Assembly (NCBI GenBank): GCA_051453625.1
Contig: JBOZIK010000001.1
Location: forward strand, 145,179,632 to 145,204,717
Reading direction: 5' to 3'
Length of the DNA: 25,086 bases
Source: Welwitschia mirabilis
Taxonomy: Eukaryota; Gnetophyta; Gnetopsida; Welwitschiales
The position numbers were made by a program, and so were the translations under genes. The notes beneath the pieces were generated by a model that was given only the letters and a program-made list of their open reading frames with translations, had not been told where the DNA came from and searched no databases. Numbering within the stretch: the stretch's first letter is position 1; each line of letters opens with the position of its first letter. This document shows, in pieces, positions 1-9,384 of this stretch.

Positions 1-2
1 TG

Positions 3-219
3 GGGATGTCTGAACTCTGTCACCAGGACCTCTGACCCTGTACGTAGGAATCAAGTATGGGGATGTCTGATATTTCCATTGTGAGGTCCAACTTTGTATC
101 CTGCCCAAATTTATGGGGATGTCCGAACTCTAAAATGAGACATCTGGGATCCTTCGCAGTTTTGAGAGGAATCTAGCATTACAACTGGGACGTCTAGTCT
201 AAAATTATGGGATGTTCAG
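3..219 (+). repeat. GACGTC-motif array in U3 of LTR A, first copy (8 visible units)
   Basis: Degenerate units of the form GGGACGTCYGA start near 3, 25, 60, 81, 116, 137, 187 and 209. Spacings alternate 22, 35, 21, 35, 21, 50 and 22 bp, in the same phase as the last eight units of the second LTR copy. Most units read GATGTC or GACATC, consistent with loss of the central CpG. The position upstream of the TATA box suggests an enhancer; binding by bZIP factors is inference from the ACGT core. Confidence 0.7.
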
Positions 220-358
220 CTCAGTGAACGTTGAAGCTGAATATAACCATTATAGCTAGCAAAGTGATGCTTTTCAAATTGCTAACAGCTAGGGTAGTAT
301 AATAAATGGCCAGGGCTTCAAATTCGAGACTCCAACTGCTCTCTTGTAACCCTTAGGT

Positions 359-367
359 TATAAAAAG
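359..367 (+). promoter_or_regulatory. TATA box of LTR A, first copy
   Basis: TATAAAAAG lies about 140 bp downstream of the motif array and about 505 bp before the LTR end. The same box and flanks (TTGTAACCCTTAGG upstream, CC downstream) recur at 23553-23561 in the second copy. It is the likely core promoter marking the U3/R side of the LTR. Confidence 0.6.
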
Positions 368-886
368 CCTAATCCTCATCTTGTAATAACTAATGCTCTA
401 ATGATTGTATGAACTAAACTCTGAGATTCATGTGCAATCTGTACCTCATCAAGATATCTTTTGTAAATGGAGATTTGGCTTTCACTTGCTGATGTACTGT
501 GCTAAAGGCACTTACACCATCAGATCTCTTACTAGCTACACTTTCTAGTGGCTCATTGGAAAGAGCCTATGCATCCCATGTGAAGGGATTGATTGTAACC
601 CTCGGAGAAGGGTGTTGTATTGTGTCCAAGTTGTTGGGTGTTTTTGAGGGAACTAGGAGGCTGGAAGCACATTGCTGCCCTCTATGAGAAGAGTAGGCAA
701 GGATTGCTGAATGACTATAAATCTGGTGCAATTCTTATTTCTTTTCTTTTGTGCTACTTTATTTTATTTCTATTGATGTGCAGATGTGAATTTGTTGTTG
801 ATACGCAATAATTTTAAATTACCCTATTCACCTCCCCCCTTCCCCCCTGTAGGGTGCCTTTTGATCCTGACACAATTTAGTTGATG

Positions 887-1454
887 TAGTGATCAATGTC
901 ATTCACATAGTCTCTAAGCTATTAGGCAAGGAATTGAAAATTGCTATTGCACACAGGTTTTTGAGAAACATAACCTATAGATCATCCAACTGTGTAAATA
1001 GTCCATTCATCTCATCCAAGTGGGATTGTATAAACAAATCTTCATCCTTATTTTCAAAATCTTGTTCACCATATAATACTAGTTCCTCTAAGTTGCCTCA
1101 TTAAAACAGTGCTTCAGTTTCTTCCATAGCTCATTGTTTGTTCTCTCTTTTACATATGACTACATAATGCTATCGTTGAGAGCCTAAGACAAACATGAAT
1201 CAAAGATGATGTCTTCTTGTCCATTTTGTCCTTGTCTGTGTAAGACATGGTTTGACAATTAACCATTGCTTTGTCTCCTAGAACCAGACCATAGTACTTA
1301 TGTAATAGAGTATCTTACATCAAGATCTTCTAGACACCCTAATTATCAAGACCTATCAAGCAATCTATTGTTTACAATTGCTCCATTTTACAGTAGATCA
1401 AAATGTATGAACAACCCCAAAGATCTTTGCCTTCTTGCACCTCATTGACTTTGC
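887..1454 (-). pseudogene. Copia gag fragment, minus strand (element C)
   Basis: Reading the minus strand from about 1454 to 887 gives a broken gag of the Retrotran_gag_2/UBN2 type. The likely start is ATG near 1454 (MSKVNEVQEG). Recognisable blocks are NELWKKLK and the stretch around SHLDEMNGLFTQLDDL, followed by SLPNSLET, the usual short helical end of the UBN2 core. Stops and frame changes break it throughout. It lies directly beyond the 3' end of the minus-strand LTR at about 1478-2140, in the place a gag would have if that LTR served as a 5' LTR. The zinc knuckle and later domains are absent, because the copy stops at the plus-strand LTR ending at 872. It is a relic with no coding potential. 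Confidence 0.65.
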
Positions 1455-1520
1455 TCATGACAATGCCCTTTGTCCTATCCTAAGAAATAGAAAGGACACA
1501 TAGAGATTTACATGGTGAAA

Positions 1521-1538
1521 TCCTCAAAATGCTGAGGA
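1521..1538 (-). other. Conserved LTR hairpin, B 3' LTR version
   Basis: TCCTCA and TGAGGA form a 6-bp stem with a 6-nt loop. The flanks match the homologous place in the other B LTR (17685-17701) and in the D 3' LTR (17247-17259), where the paired bases differ but pairing is kept. Confidence 0.5.
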
Positions 1539-1780
1539 AAACATCAATAGGAAAGTATTGCTATTAGAAAAACAAGGTTACAAACAAGCCAAAAGTGTCT
1601 TTAAGCTTTAGCTCCGAACCTGTCTAATAGGAAACATTCTTTAAGATAAATACTATCAAAGCAACTCAATGCCCAAACATTACCTCACAAAGAGATTAAA
1701 TGGACATAGGGCCAAACCTTCTAAAACACTCTAGGCTTGTTCCCTTTAATTACAAGTATTAGTTAACCCCGCATAATAAG

Positions 1781-1793
1781 ATCACCTTTTATA
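1781..1793 (-). promoter_or_regulatory. TATA box of B 3' LTR
   Basis: The minus strand reads TATAAAAGGTGAT here. The D LTRs have the related GTAAAAGGTGATAAC at the corresponding place, suggesting that B and D are related Copia families. It lies beside the (AC)n tract. Confidence 0.5.
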
Positions 1794-1795
1794 AC

Positions 1796-1796
<1 letters not shown>

Positions 1797-1826
<30 letters not shown>
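1797..1826. repeat. (AC)n microsatellite inside B 3' LTR
   Basis: About 15 uninterrupted AC dinucleotides, flanked by imperfect CAACACAAACACAA. It sits immediately upstream, in LTR sense, of the TATA box. Confidence 0.9.
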
Positions 1827-1827
<1 letters not shown>

Positions 1828-1860
1828 AACACAAACACAAAGAAGGGGTTATTAGTATAC

Positions 1861-2116
1861 AAAACATTACAAAGGGAACAAATTTTGCTTTCCAATATAG
1901 CAATCTCGCACATCAAGAGAAATTTTTAGTTTACAAAAACAAGTTGTAGCTTCTATCTCCAAGAGATTTACTACTATATATAACTAGAGAAGTTAATATG
2001 AAACATAACATTACAAAGGGAACAAAGTTGGCTTCCCAATATAACAATCTCTTGCTTCAAGAGAAAGTTTTAGTCTCCAAAAACAAGCTCTAGCTTCTTG
2101 CTTCAAGAGGTGGACT
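1861..2116 (-). repeat. Duplicated block of about 113 bp in U3 of B 3' LTR
   Basis: Positions 1861-1972 and 2004-2116 carry two diverged copies of one block. Both contain CATTACAAAGGGAACAAA, a CCAATATA-CAATCTC segment, TCAAGAGAAA and a final ACTAC. The offset is about 143 bp. This is likely a U3 tandem duplication. Confidence 0.75.
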
Positions 2117-2187
2117 ACTTTCCACAATCACCCAGAAAATCAGCCAAGCTGCCTAGTGCCAAGTTTATCAACCTATAGAACCTTTGC

Positions 2188-2560
2188 CTACAGGATGTCT
2201 GTGATAAAGTGATACTTCACGTTAATGTACTTTGTCCTTGCATGATATGCAACATTTTTAGCCAAGTGAATTGCATGTTGGCTATCATAATACACAACAT
2301 ATTTGGCTTGGAGAAGTTCAAGCCATTTAAGAAAGCAGCTTAACCAAATCATCCCTTTTGCTATATTTACCAAAGTAATATATTCGACCTCTATAGTAGA
2401 CAAGGCCACCAAAATCTATAGGCATGATAGCAAGGTATTCAATTAATACCAATAGCACCAACTATAACATCAAAACATAAAGCAAACTTTCTAGAATCCA
2501 TGCAACTAGCAAAATGTGCATCTGCATGCCCAACATGTACTAGAGATGAGCCTTCGAAAC
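2188..2560 (-). pseudogene. Element B RNase H domain
   Basis: The 3' end of the B polyprotein. The minus strand from 2412 reads VALSTIEVEYI, then a tryptophan-leucine block, YYDSQHAIHLAKN and HARTKYINVKYHFI, the conserved C-terminal half of Copia RNase H that ends most pol genes. The upstream half (2420-2560) survives as a frame-broken DADxxSCxDSRK-like piece. In life this domain removes RNA from the RNA/DNA hybrid during cDNA synthesis inside the particle. The reading frame stops at 2188, a normal pol end, and the 3' LTR follows. It is inactive because upstream frames are broken. Confidence 0.85.
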
Positions 2561-2619
2561 ATAAGGAGACATGTTGCATCCCCTTCAAATATCTCAGGAC
2601 TCATTTAATAGCTTCCCAA

Positions 2620-3595
2620 TGAGCTCTTCTAGGATTTTTCATATATCTAGGGACAACTCCTACTACACATGCAATGTCTAGTCAAGTATAAATCATGACA
2701 TAAATCAAGCTTTTAAGCACTACCATATAAGATAGGCTTTCGTATCCCCCTTTTTCTTATTAGAAATAGGACAATCCTTCTTTAACAACCTCAAATGACC
2801 TGTCAAAAGTATAGAAACAAGATCACAATTGGGCATAGTAAATCTTTTCAATACCTTGCCAAGATAATCAGTTTGATTAAAGCAACTCCTTTTATTCTTT
2901 TTATCTCTTTCAAAACTCATTTTCAGAATTTTCTTGGCTTCTTGAGATGTTTTCTGGCAAATTTCTTCACCGTTTCATCCTTCAATCCATTAATCTCACA
3001 CAAATCATTTCCTACAACAAACATATCAACAACATAGGGTAACAAAACAATGATTGACCCTACAAGCATTCTATGTAAATAGACAAAATGACCAGCCTAA
3101 AATCTATGACACATTTGCTATACAACAAATGTGTCAAACATTTTGTACCACAAGGTAGGAATCCTTTTCAAAACATAAAGACTCCTCTTCAATTTACATA
3201 CAAAGCTTTCATTATTCCTAAAACTTTCAAACTACAATAGAAATCACCATGTGAAAAGGCAATTTTAATATCTAACTACTCTAACTCAAGATCTATGCAA
3301 GAAGCAATGTGAAAACAACTTGGATAGAAGTATGTTTAACAACAAGAGAGAAAATCTTGTTAAAAACAATACCTTGCTTCTCACTAAAACCTTTGACTAC
3401 TATGTGGGCTTTTTACCTCTTCTCTCAATTTGCATCCTCCTTTAATTTGTACATCCAACTAGTTTCCATTTCTAGATGTCAAAGGCACAACTTCCCAAGT
3501 CTAATTCTACAACAAAGATTCATCTATGCATTCATGGAACACATGCATCTTTCTACATCTGGACCAGCAATTACTTCCCTATAAGAATTAGGTTC
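2620..3595 (-). pseudogene. Element B reverse transcriptase domain
   Basis: The minus strand from about 3595 opens with EPNSYREVIAGPDVE, the usual start of the RVT_2 domain. It continues through YKLKEDAN, a KGFSEKQGI segment and SLVVKHTSI. The catalytic block near 3030-3060 reads YVVD where YVDD is expected, so one catalytic aspartate is lost. Downstream is a DYLGKVLKRFTMPNCD block typical of the RVT_2 connection region, at 2720-2920. Several stops and frame changes interrupt it. A perfect 11-bp inverted repeat (3107-3136) lies within this domain. The family copies element RNA into DNA; this copy cannot. Confidence 0.85.
3107..3136. repeat. Perfect 11-bp inverted repeat, 8-nt loop
   Basis: TGACACATTTG at 3107-3117 is the exact reverse complement of CAAATGTGTCA at 3126-3136. 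It lies inside the decayed reverse transcriptase of element B. No function can be read from it. Confidence 0.85.
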
Positions 3596-3599
3596 TACT

Positions 3600-3622
3600 G
3601 CATTATTATACATAAATAATGC
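3600..3622. repeat. Perfect 8-bp inverted repeat, 7-nt loop
   Basis: GCATTATT at 3600-3607 pairs with AATAATGC at 3615-3622. It lies between the B reverse transcriptase and integrase remains, in very AT-rich DNA, so chance is likely. Confidence 0.7.
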
Positions 3623-4019
3623 AAAGAAGGTGAGTATCTACATAGAGGACTAGTCTACCTTTTAAAGCACCTACACAATGAGGACAGGTTTGCATAGCTT
3701 CTTCCTCTTCATCTTGTTTATGCTTAGTTTCAGGAGGCATGTTCTCATCATTCCACTCTCCATTTTCTTCTTCTTCAAAAGGCTACTATTTCTCCTCTCC
3801 AAGATTTGGGATTTTCACAAATTTATGCACAGTGCTAGGAGTAGAGTCTCCTTCATTCCGAGTATTTTCCCATAATTTTTAGAACACAATGTTCTCATTG
3901 AAAACTAAATCTTGTGATCTAAGCACTTTCTACTTCATACGATCCCATAGTCCATAGCAATAGCGATCTCTATCATATCCAAGAAGGACACACTTTCTTG
4001 CATATTCTATCATTTTGTA

Positions 4020-4600
4020 TGTGAGCATAAGCCTTACATCCAATAATCCTAAAGTGTGCTTAGGAAATAGAGCTTCCACTCCAATGAGACTGTCAAATTC
4101 TATCATCTACACCATCATATGGAGATCTGCTTGACATGTAAATAGTAGTGGAGAAATTGTCAACCCAGACGCGTCCACCATAAGCCTAATTGCATTAGCA
4201 AAGTCTGTATCATTTCTGAGATAGTTATGTTTTCCTTTTGAGCCACTCCATTTTGTTGAGATGTTCCAAGCATTGTCTTATGATGAATCATACCTAATTC
4301 CATGCAAAACTCTTCAAACTCATGAGGTATACTCATTCCACTTACCAGTTAACAATTCTCTAATCCTATTGCCAAACTCATTTTCAACATTAGCTTTAGA
4401 AGTCTTAAAAATGCTGAGAGTATCAACATTGGATTTCAAAGGGTACAACCAAATTTTCCTAGAATATTCATCTATGGAAGTAACAAAATATTGAGCATGT
4501 CCTAACTAAGCTACTTTTGACATAATAACTATGTCAAAAATTCCAACCTAAAGCTTTCTACTTTTCAAATGAATACCATTATGTCTACAGTTAACTCTCC
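4020..4600 (-). pseudogene. Element B integrase core
   Basis: The minus strand around 4280-4215 reads TSQQNGVAQKEN followed by ISEMI. This matches the conserved block carrying the third acidic residue of the Copia integrase DDE triad (T-P-Q-Q-N-G-V-A-E-R-x-N), with the acidic residue replaced by Q in this copy. Downstream is a LxxWW-like remnant of the block that follows the core. The first two aspartates are not clear because of frame damage. The enzyme normally joins cDNA ends to host DNA. Confidence 0.8.
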
Positions 4601-4905
4601 TAGACATTCCAACAACATAATGAAAAACCAAATTTACAGAAGTGAAAAACTTGGGAAGAAGGCCTTTTGAAATAAGTATGTAGGATCTTTTATTGCTTAA
4701 AGTGCCCAAGTTGTCTATGTTAGATAGTAGCTAAAACCTCTTTGACAAGGTAAGAATTTTTAGTATAAGCATTGAGATGTAGGATGTATAAAGCTCCCTC
4801 CATTTCTCCACAAGCCACCACCATCACTCCTCTAGTGATTTTGTAAAAGTCATTCCCAAAACTCCCTATGTATCCATCAGTATCTAACAATCTTATTAAA
4901 ATCAA
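4600..4905 (-). pseudogene. Element B GAG-pre-integrase domain
   Basis: The minus strand from 4905 reads a segment with GDFYK-like FGNDFYKITRGVMVVACGE, then LYILHLN, then after a stop the RxLGH element of the HHCC zinc-binding region. This is the linker domain between protease and integrase in Copia polyproteins. A 61-codon stretch (4720-4905) is still open. Confidence 0.75.
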
Positions 4906-5069
4906 ATTCTTAGTGATAGCAAGGATGTGTTTGACAACCTTGAATGTTAAAGTTTAACCCTCTTTTCTCTTCAAAACATGTTATTAATGCCTTTAATTGC
5001 ATATTTGTGATCATCTCCCAAGTAAACATACCAATTTATAATGGGCTCTTAGGCAAAGAACATTTTCTT

Positions 5070-5310
5070 ATTTGGGTAAACATGAAATGATGCACCCTAG
5101 TTTAAAATCCATACATCTCGAATTGAAAACTTGTAGAAATTAATATTTGCATCCTACATCAACATAACAACATTAGCCTTCACAATTGAATGTTGTCTCA
5201 AGGTGAAGGCATACTCCTTATCATTGTCTCTTTACATTTGCTTGTGCTAAAGCTATCTACAATCCTTTTGAATGTGCATTTTCTTCTGCCAACAAAAGTA
5301 GAACATGTCC
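5070..5310 (-). pseudogene. Element B gag zinc knuckle and protease active site
   Basis: Minus strand 5309-5259 reads FCWQKKMHIQKDC, a CCHC zinc knuckle in which the second Cys, the His and the last Cys remain and the first Cys is changed to Met. Further on, near 5111-5080, it reads WIL, then N and a stop, then GASFHV. That is the Copia aspartic protease motif WILDSGASxHV with the catalytic Asp-Ser pair destroyed. Order and spacing (knuckle, then protease, then pre-integrase) are normal. Confidence 0.8.
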
Positions 5311-5940
5311 TGTCCATGAGAGTTGGCTTTGCTCTTACTTTTCCACATCCTCGTTAGCCATGAGAATGTCTTCTTTCTACTATAAAAACCTCTCTAGAGG
5401 CTTTCTCCACTATTGGAACCAAGGACATTGATCTTTTCTACATCCATCAACATGGAAATCAAACTATCACATGCAAGGTTGTTCTTATAAGAGAAGTAAC
5501 AATCCAAGTCATCACATTTTCCCAATTATGGGGCCAAAAAAGTAATAATAGCAGTAATGCATAGTTCCTTTAAAAATGAATATCCCAGTCATCTGTCTAA
5601 GAAAAAATATTTTGCCTTTTGTCCAAATGACCGAAGAACTTATGTACCTTCATTCATCTTCATGATAAAGGGCTAGTTAAGCACAATGAAGTTTTTAATC
5701 ATGGATACTTGATCATATCTATCCTTTGGCTTTCACCATAATGCTATGGTTATCTTGGCTTGTGCCTTGAAGTTTCTATTGCCAAGGCAAGCCTGAATAA
5801 AAGAAAGAGCATGTGCATTTAGCTCAATACATTTATTGTTTGGCACAAGTGCTTTCCAACCAGCATCACCTAGCATTGATTTTGCCCCTCAGAATCTTCC
5901 ACATGCATCACTTTACAAGATTTGTTTAATGATCTATATG
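5310..5940 (-). pseudogene. Element B gag, interrupted by element D
   Basis: On the minus strand from about 5905 the sequence reads EDSEGQNQC, then WKALVPNN, ELNAHALSF and, after frame changes, a block ending WENV. These match the Retrotran_gag_2/UBN2 capsid region of Copia gag. The extreme N-terminus is missing at 5941, exactly where the plus-strand LTR of element D begins, so D inserted into this gag. The displaced N-terminal part should lie to the right of D at about 17284-17594. Confidence 0.65.
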
Positions 5941-5941
5941 T

Positions 5942-6423
5942 TATAAAGTGATGACCAATTATTTTGAATTCCCTTATTATAATGTTATATGTTAACATTG
6001 ATCCCATATATGTTGTAAAAAGTGATAACTTTATAGTCTCACCTAGTCTCACCTTGGGGTTGTTATTACCTCTAACTTGTTAAAATAAAAAACAAAATGG
6101 AATGGGTTTGGGTTTCTAAAAAGTTTTCGGGTATTCTATTTAAACTCACTCTTGGGTAAGGTTTATGTATGAGTTATATTAGAAGTTGTCAAAGCCTAAA
6201 GAGTCATTCCTAAAAGAAGAGCAATTCTTGAAGAAAACCTAGAGCTAAAGCTTGATACTTGTAATTTGGCTTTTTTTCGCTTGCCTGATTAATAAGAGCT
6301 CTACACTATTCTTCTTGTGGTTTTTTCCTTGCATTGGGATTTTTCACATTAAATCTTATGTTTCTTTACTTTTTCCTCTTTCCTCTTTTTTTGTTTGTGC
6401 TTTCGTTGTAATATTTCTTAACA
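5942..6423 (+). mobile_element. 5' LTR of Copia element D
   Basis: A 482-bp LTR aligned by eye with 16856-17283. Matching landmarks are the ATATATGTTGTAAAA segment, GTGATAACTTTATA, AAACTCACTCTT, AATAAGAGCT and ACATTAAATCTTA. The start now reads TA where the other copy has TG. The end is TTAACA, directly before a decayed primer binding site. The first bases abut the broken gag of element B. Confidence 0.85.
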
Positions 6424-6425
6424 AA

Positions 6426-6439
6426 TAGTAGTGAGAACC
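6426..6439 (+). other. Decayed initiator-Met primer binding site of element D
   Basis: TAGTAGTGAGAACC is two bases after the LTR end and aligns with the plant Copia site TGGTATCAGAGCC. The following AAG continues the agreement. Several positions have changed, so identification depends on position. Confidence 0.6.
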
Positions 6440-6479
6440 AAGTTTGTTGTTATTAGGATTCATTTTGAAATTGCAAACT

Positions 6480-7115
6480 CACATAATTTGAATCTAAGAT
6501 TCCAAAATTTGATGAAATACATTTTGAGTTATGCAAACTCAAAATGGAAGATTTACTAGTCATAAAGGATCAATGGTAGGCAATCTCTAGAAGACCTGCA
6601 AATATGACAAAGACAACTTGCAACAAGCTAGATCAAAAAGCCTTAAGCACAATTTGACGAAATCTAAATGATAGCATTCCCTTAAACATGTCAAATCTGA
6701 CCTCTACAAGAGAACTCTAGGATAAGTTGGCAACCTTGTATGAATCAAAAACTCTAATAAATAAGTTGCTTCTCTGATAACAACTCTATGCATTGCAAAT
6801 GAATGAAGGTACTTCTCTTTTTTATTACATAAATGCTTTTAATTCTTTGATTACAAAATTAGCCACAATCAAGAAGAGGTTCAATGAAAAGGAGAAATGT
6901 ATGATGCTACTCTATTCATTGCTTGAATAATGGAAAAATCTAATTATTATTTTAAGCCAAACACCTCATAAGTTAGAATGCTAGGATTTATTGGGAGCCC
7001 TGATGACAAAGGAGCTTCAAAGGAAGTCATAGGAAAAACCAACAATGGAGGCATTATAAGCAAGTATAATTGATCAAAGGGAAAACTACCACACAAGAAG
7101 GTAAAGAGAAAGTTT
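6480..7115 (+). pseudogene. Element D gag, N-terminal and central part
   Basis: The main reading frame contains LCKLKMEDLLVIKDQW, then ALSTIRRNLNDSIPLNM, TRELWDKLATLYESK, LYALQMNEGTS and KEKCMMLLYSLLE. These are the DUF4219-like start and UBN2 capsid core of Copia gag. At least three stops interrupt it (after QW, after LLR and after SLLE). The frame ends in a lysine/arginine-rich tail at about 7100 and is cut by element E at 7123. The matching C-terminal part, with the zinc knuckle, resumes at 13258. Confidence 0.8.
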
Positions 7116-7122
7116 GGTTTAT

Positions 7123-8328
7123 TATTTACATGTAAAAAATGATATTATAAGCAAGTATAATTGATCAAATTAGCATAGGGAGAAACATTAAAACACATTG
7201 TGTATGGACTTTCCTTAATATGAGTAGGTATATTATGGTCTTTGAAAGAACTATGCCCAAACTGATGAACTTTTAGCACCAAACGCTAGCACCACTGGCC
7301 AGGACTACTAGTGTCACCGAACTTTTGAGGCAAATTATTCCAAAACTCATGTTCCTACACCATATCGGGAAATGCATCATAATTAACTTATGGGCTAAGT
7401 CAGAAATAATCTAGATTAAATCTTCAAACCTGAGGACACTTGGCGCAAGTACAATCAGCACGTCGCATTGACATGTGGCATAATAAGAATGATTATGTAG
7501 AAGATATATGACATGGTATCTATTGGCAGCATCATCAGCAGTCAGAGGGCACATCATCATCATGCTTGCATAAGAAAACAAAGAATCTCTCCTTGTGGCT
7601 ACATGCCAAATGTTTATAACTTCCTTCTTAAGTAACCACGTAATATAAGCCCCTTGATGTAACCGCCTACCTAATTCTCACCTAACGCAATCACGACAAA
7701 GCTTCCCACACCTTTCCTCATTTATAAAAGGGCATTGAGTTCCCATTGTAAACATCTTTTAAATGGCTTAATGTGAGGAAGACTTGGAGGCTAGGACATC
7801 ATGGTGCTCTGATAACCATTCTTACGAGTGGCATGATTCAAAGCTAGTTAAAGAGTTCATCTTCTTTAATTTTTCTTCAATTGATGTAATGTATATCCAT
7901 TTTAGTTTTAATAAAAGAATTGGTTTGAACCCTTTCATTGTTAATCCACAAAGTCATTTGCTATTAGAAATATTTAGGTAAGACTAATTCTTAAGTAGGT
8001 TTCTTTCTTTTATTGTTATTGCACAATTCGTTTGGCATTGGCAATTTTTAGGTGAAGCTTATTTGATTGTTAAGTTTAGGATACATGAATCATCAGAGCG
8101 AAGGTGGAGAGTTGGACAAATCGAGTAGACCTTTGAAGCATTTCCATTTCCTTGCGTCATCGACCAAAGATCACTTTCTTCTAAACTTCTAGTTTTCATT
8201 TTGTTTTCCTTTTCATTGCAAGTTATAATTATTATGTATCTTTTGTAAAAGTTGCCCCATATATCCCTGTGGAAGAATGATTCTAACTGTAATCTCAGAT
8301 AAATCTAAATCACTACAAAGCTATGATC
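7123..8328 (+). mobile_element. 5' LTR of element E
   Basis: It aligns to 11942-13253 from TTTACATGTAAAAA to ACTACAAAGCTA. The start is TA where the 3' copy reads TG, and the end is placed at GATCA before the primer site. It contains a TATA box at 7723-7730 and two units of a repeat of about 75 bp near 7930-8055. The 3' copy has three units and an extra block of about 50 bp near its start. Confidence 0.85.
7723..7730 (+). promoter_or_regulatory. TATA box of E 5' LTR
   Basis: TATAAAAG is followed by GGCATTGAG and then CCCATTGTAAACATC. The 3' LTR has the same box and flanks at 12576-12583. Conservation between the LTRs supports a core promoter. Confidence 0.6.
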
Positions 8329-8334
8329 AGATTT

Positions 8335-8352
8335 TAGTGTCATTGCTAGGGA
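8335..8352 (+). other. Decayed tRNA-Asp-type primer binding site of element E
   Basis: TAGTGTCATTGCTAGGGA aligns without gaps to TGGCGCCGTTGCCGGGGA, the complement of a plant tRNA-Asp 3' end. It matches 12 of 18 positions. All six differences are C-to-T or G-to-A, mostly at the three CpG sites of the intact site. It lies 6 bp after the inferred LTR end. Confidence 0.6.
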
Positions 8353-9384
8353 TATTAGCACAGTATCTTTTCAAAAGTACATGATTTTCTTCTTGCAATA
8401 TTTTTAGTTGCTTTTTATTTTTTCAGTGGTGGCTACTAGTCCTTCTTCTAGTGATACCTGAACTAGTCCTTTTCTCTTTCATTTTTGTGGTTTCTTTTTG
8501 TCCAATGGTATGTATTGATCTATTTCCAATAAAACCTGAACTAGTCCAGATTGTTGAGTTTGATTTTATAATCTAACATCTGAAATTCGATTTTATATTT
8601 GATATTTTCATGTTGCAGGTCCAGCGACAACCAAAACCAAAGATCGTGAATTGGAAGACCTAAACTTTAACAATTTGACTTGTGTTTCTAAGTTTCTGTA
8701 AATTTTTAGTTTTGTTTTAGTTTTTAATTCTGTTACAAAATTAAAAATGTTAATTTATTTTCCTAGGTTGCATTTTAATAAGTTATAGAGGTTTCAGGTT
8801 TCTGTTAAAAATTTCTTAGACCCTACAATATGAAACCTATTATGCCAACCCAACAAACACTCTGTCTTTTTTGCAAACTATTTTACTCATATCAACCAGC
8901 ACCATTACCTTCCCTGATCGGTGTTGCCAACTTTCTAAAACTAAGAAAATTACAGAAAACGTGAACTCTCAACCCAAACTGTAATCCATTTTCTAAACCT
9001 TTGATATGAGTTGGGCATCTTACCTATTTCAGACACCTTCCGAATAGCAACCTGTCTACCATTATAGCTTTTAGAACTATGATCAACGTAAACGCACTAT
9101 AGGAGACTTCATTCGATCTAGATAGATCTTTGAAGAGTATGCTCAAACCTATCCATACATAGATTAACCTCCTTGCAACTTTGAATTTGAAAATCCTTAT
9201 ATCAAGCATCAGGAGTTTGATCCCTCACCCCTCACAATCTTACCCTTCACCCTTATTTTCATATTTGTCGTCCTTTGACCCATACCCTTCATCCTTCTTT
9301 CAATATCTTTTATCATTCGACCAATACTCATCATCTTCATATGTCTGACATCCCACCTCACCTTCTTTTGAAGATACCTTTTAG
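8353..9384 (+). other. Leader region of element E, no assignable gene
   Basis: AT-rich DNA between the primer site and the reading frame. It holds a pyrimidine-rich tract ending TTGCAG before 8620, which resembles a splice acceptor, and a short open stretch DRELEDLNFNNLTCV just after it. It also has two copies of CCTGAACTAGTCC (near 8457 and 8533) and a Ser/Tyr/Phe-rich open stretch at about 9210-9345. None can be assigned a function. Confidence 0.4.

Larger units (their letters stand above)
1..872 (+). mobile_element. Copia-type LTR, family A, first copy (5' end cut by window edge)
   Basis: This stretch aligns by eye along its whole length to the LTR at about 22540-24059, which is followed by a primer binding site and gag. 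Shared landmarks are the GACGTC-type motif array, the TATAAAAAG box, the segment with AAGGGATTGATTGTAA, and a common 3' end at TTTGATCCTGACA (TTTGATCCTAACA in the other copy). The 3' boundary is placed at the CA ending at 872. The next bases do not match a primer binding site, so this is either a solo LTR or the 3' LTR of an element lying left of the window. Unlike the second copy it has no plastid insertion, so it shows the empty site. The start is not visible. Confidence 0.85.
1478..2140 (-). mobile_element. 3' LTR of Copia element B (boundaries approximate)
   Basis: It lies just downstream, on the minus strand, of the RNase H end of element B. It contains a minus-strand TATA box, an (AC)n tract, an internal duplicated block, and near its 3' end a hairpin (1521-1538) followed by a CATGTAAAT segment that also marks the right-hand B LTR and resembles element D. 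Terminal TG and CA could not be fixed. Confidence 0.55.

Noticed and set aside
499-811. Small open frames inside LTR A
   Set aside because: The matching LTR at 23690-23995 does not keep them open; they are chance frames.
8590-8630. Intron in element E ending at TTGCAG
   Set aside because: An acceptor-like sequence alone is weak; no matching donor could be chosen with confidence. It is mentioned only in the leader entry.
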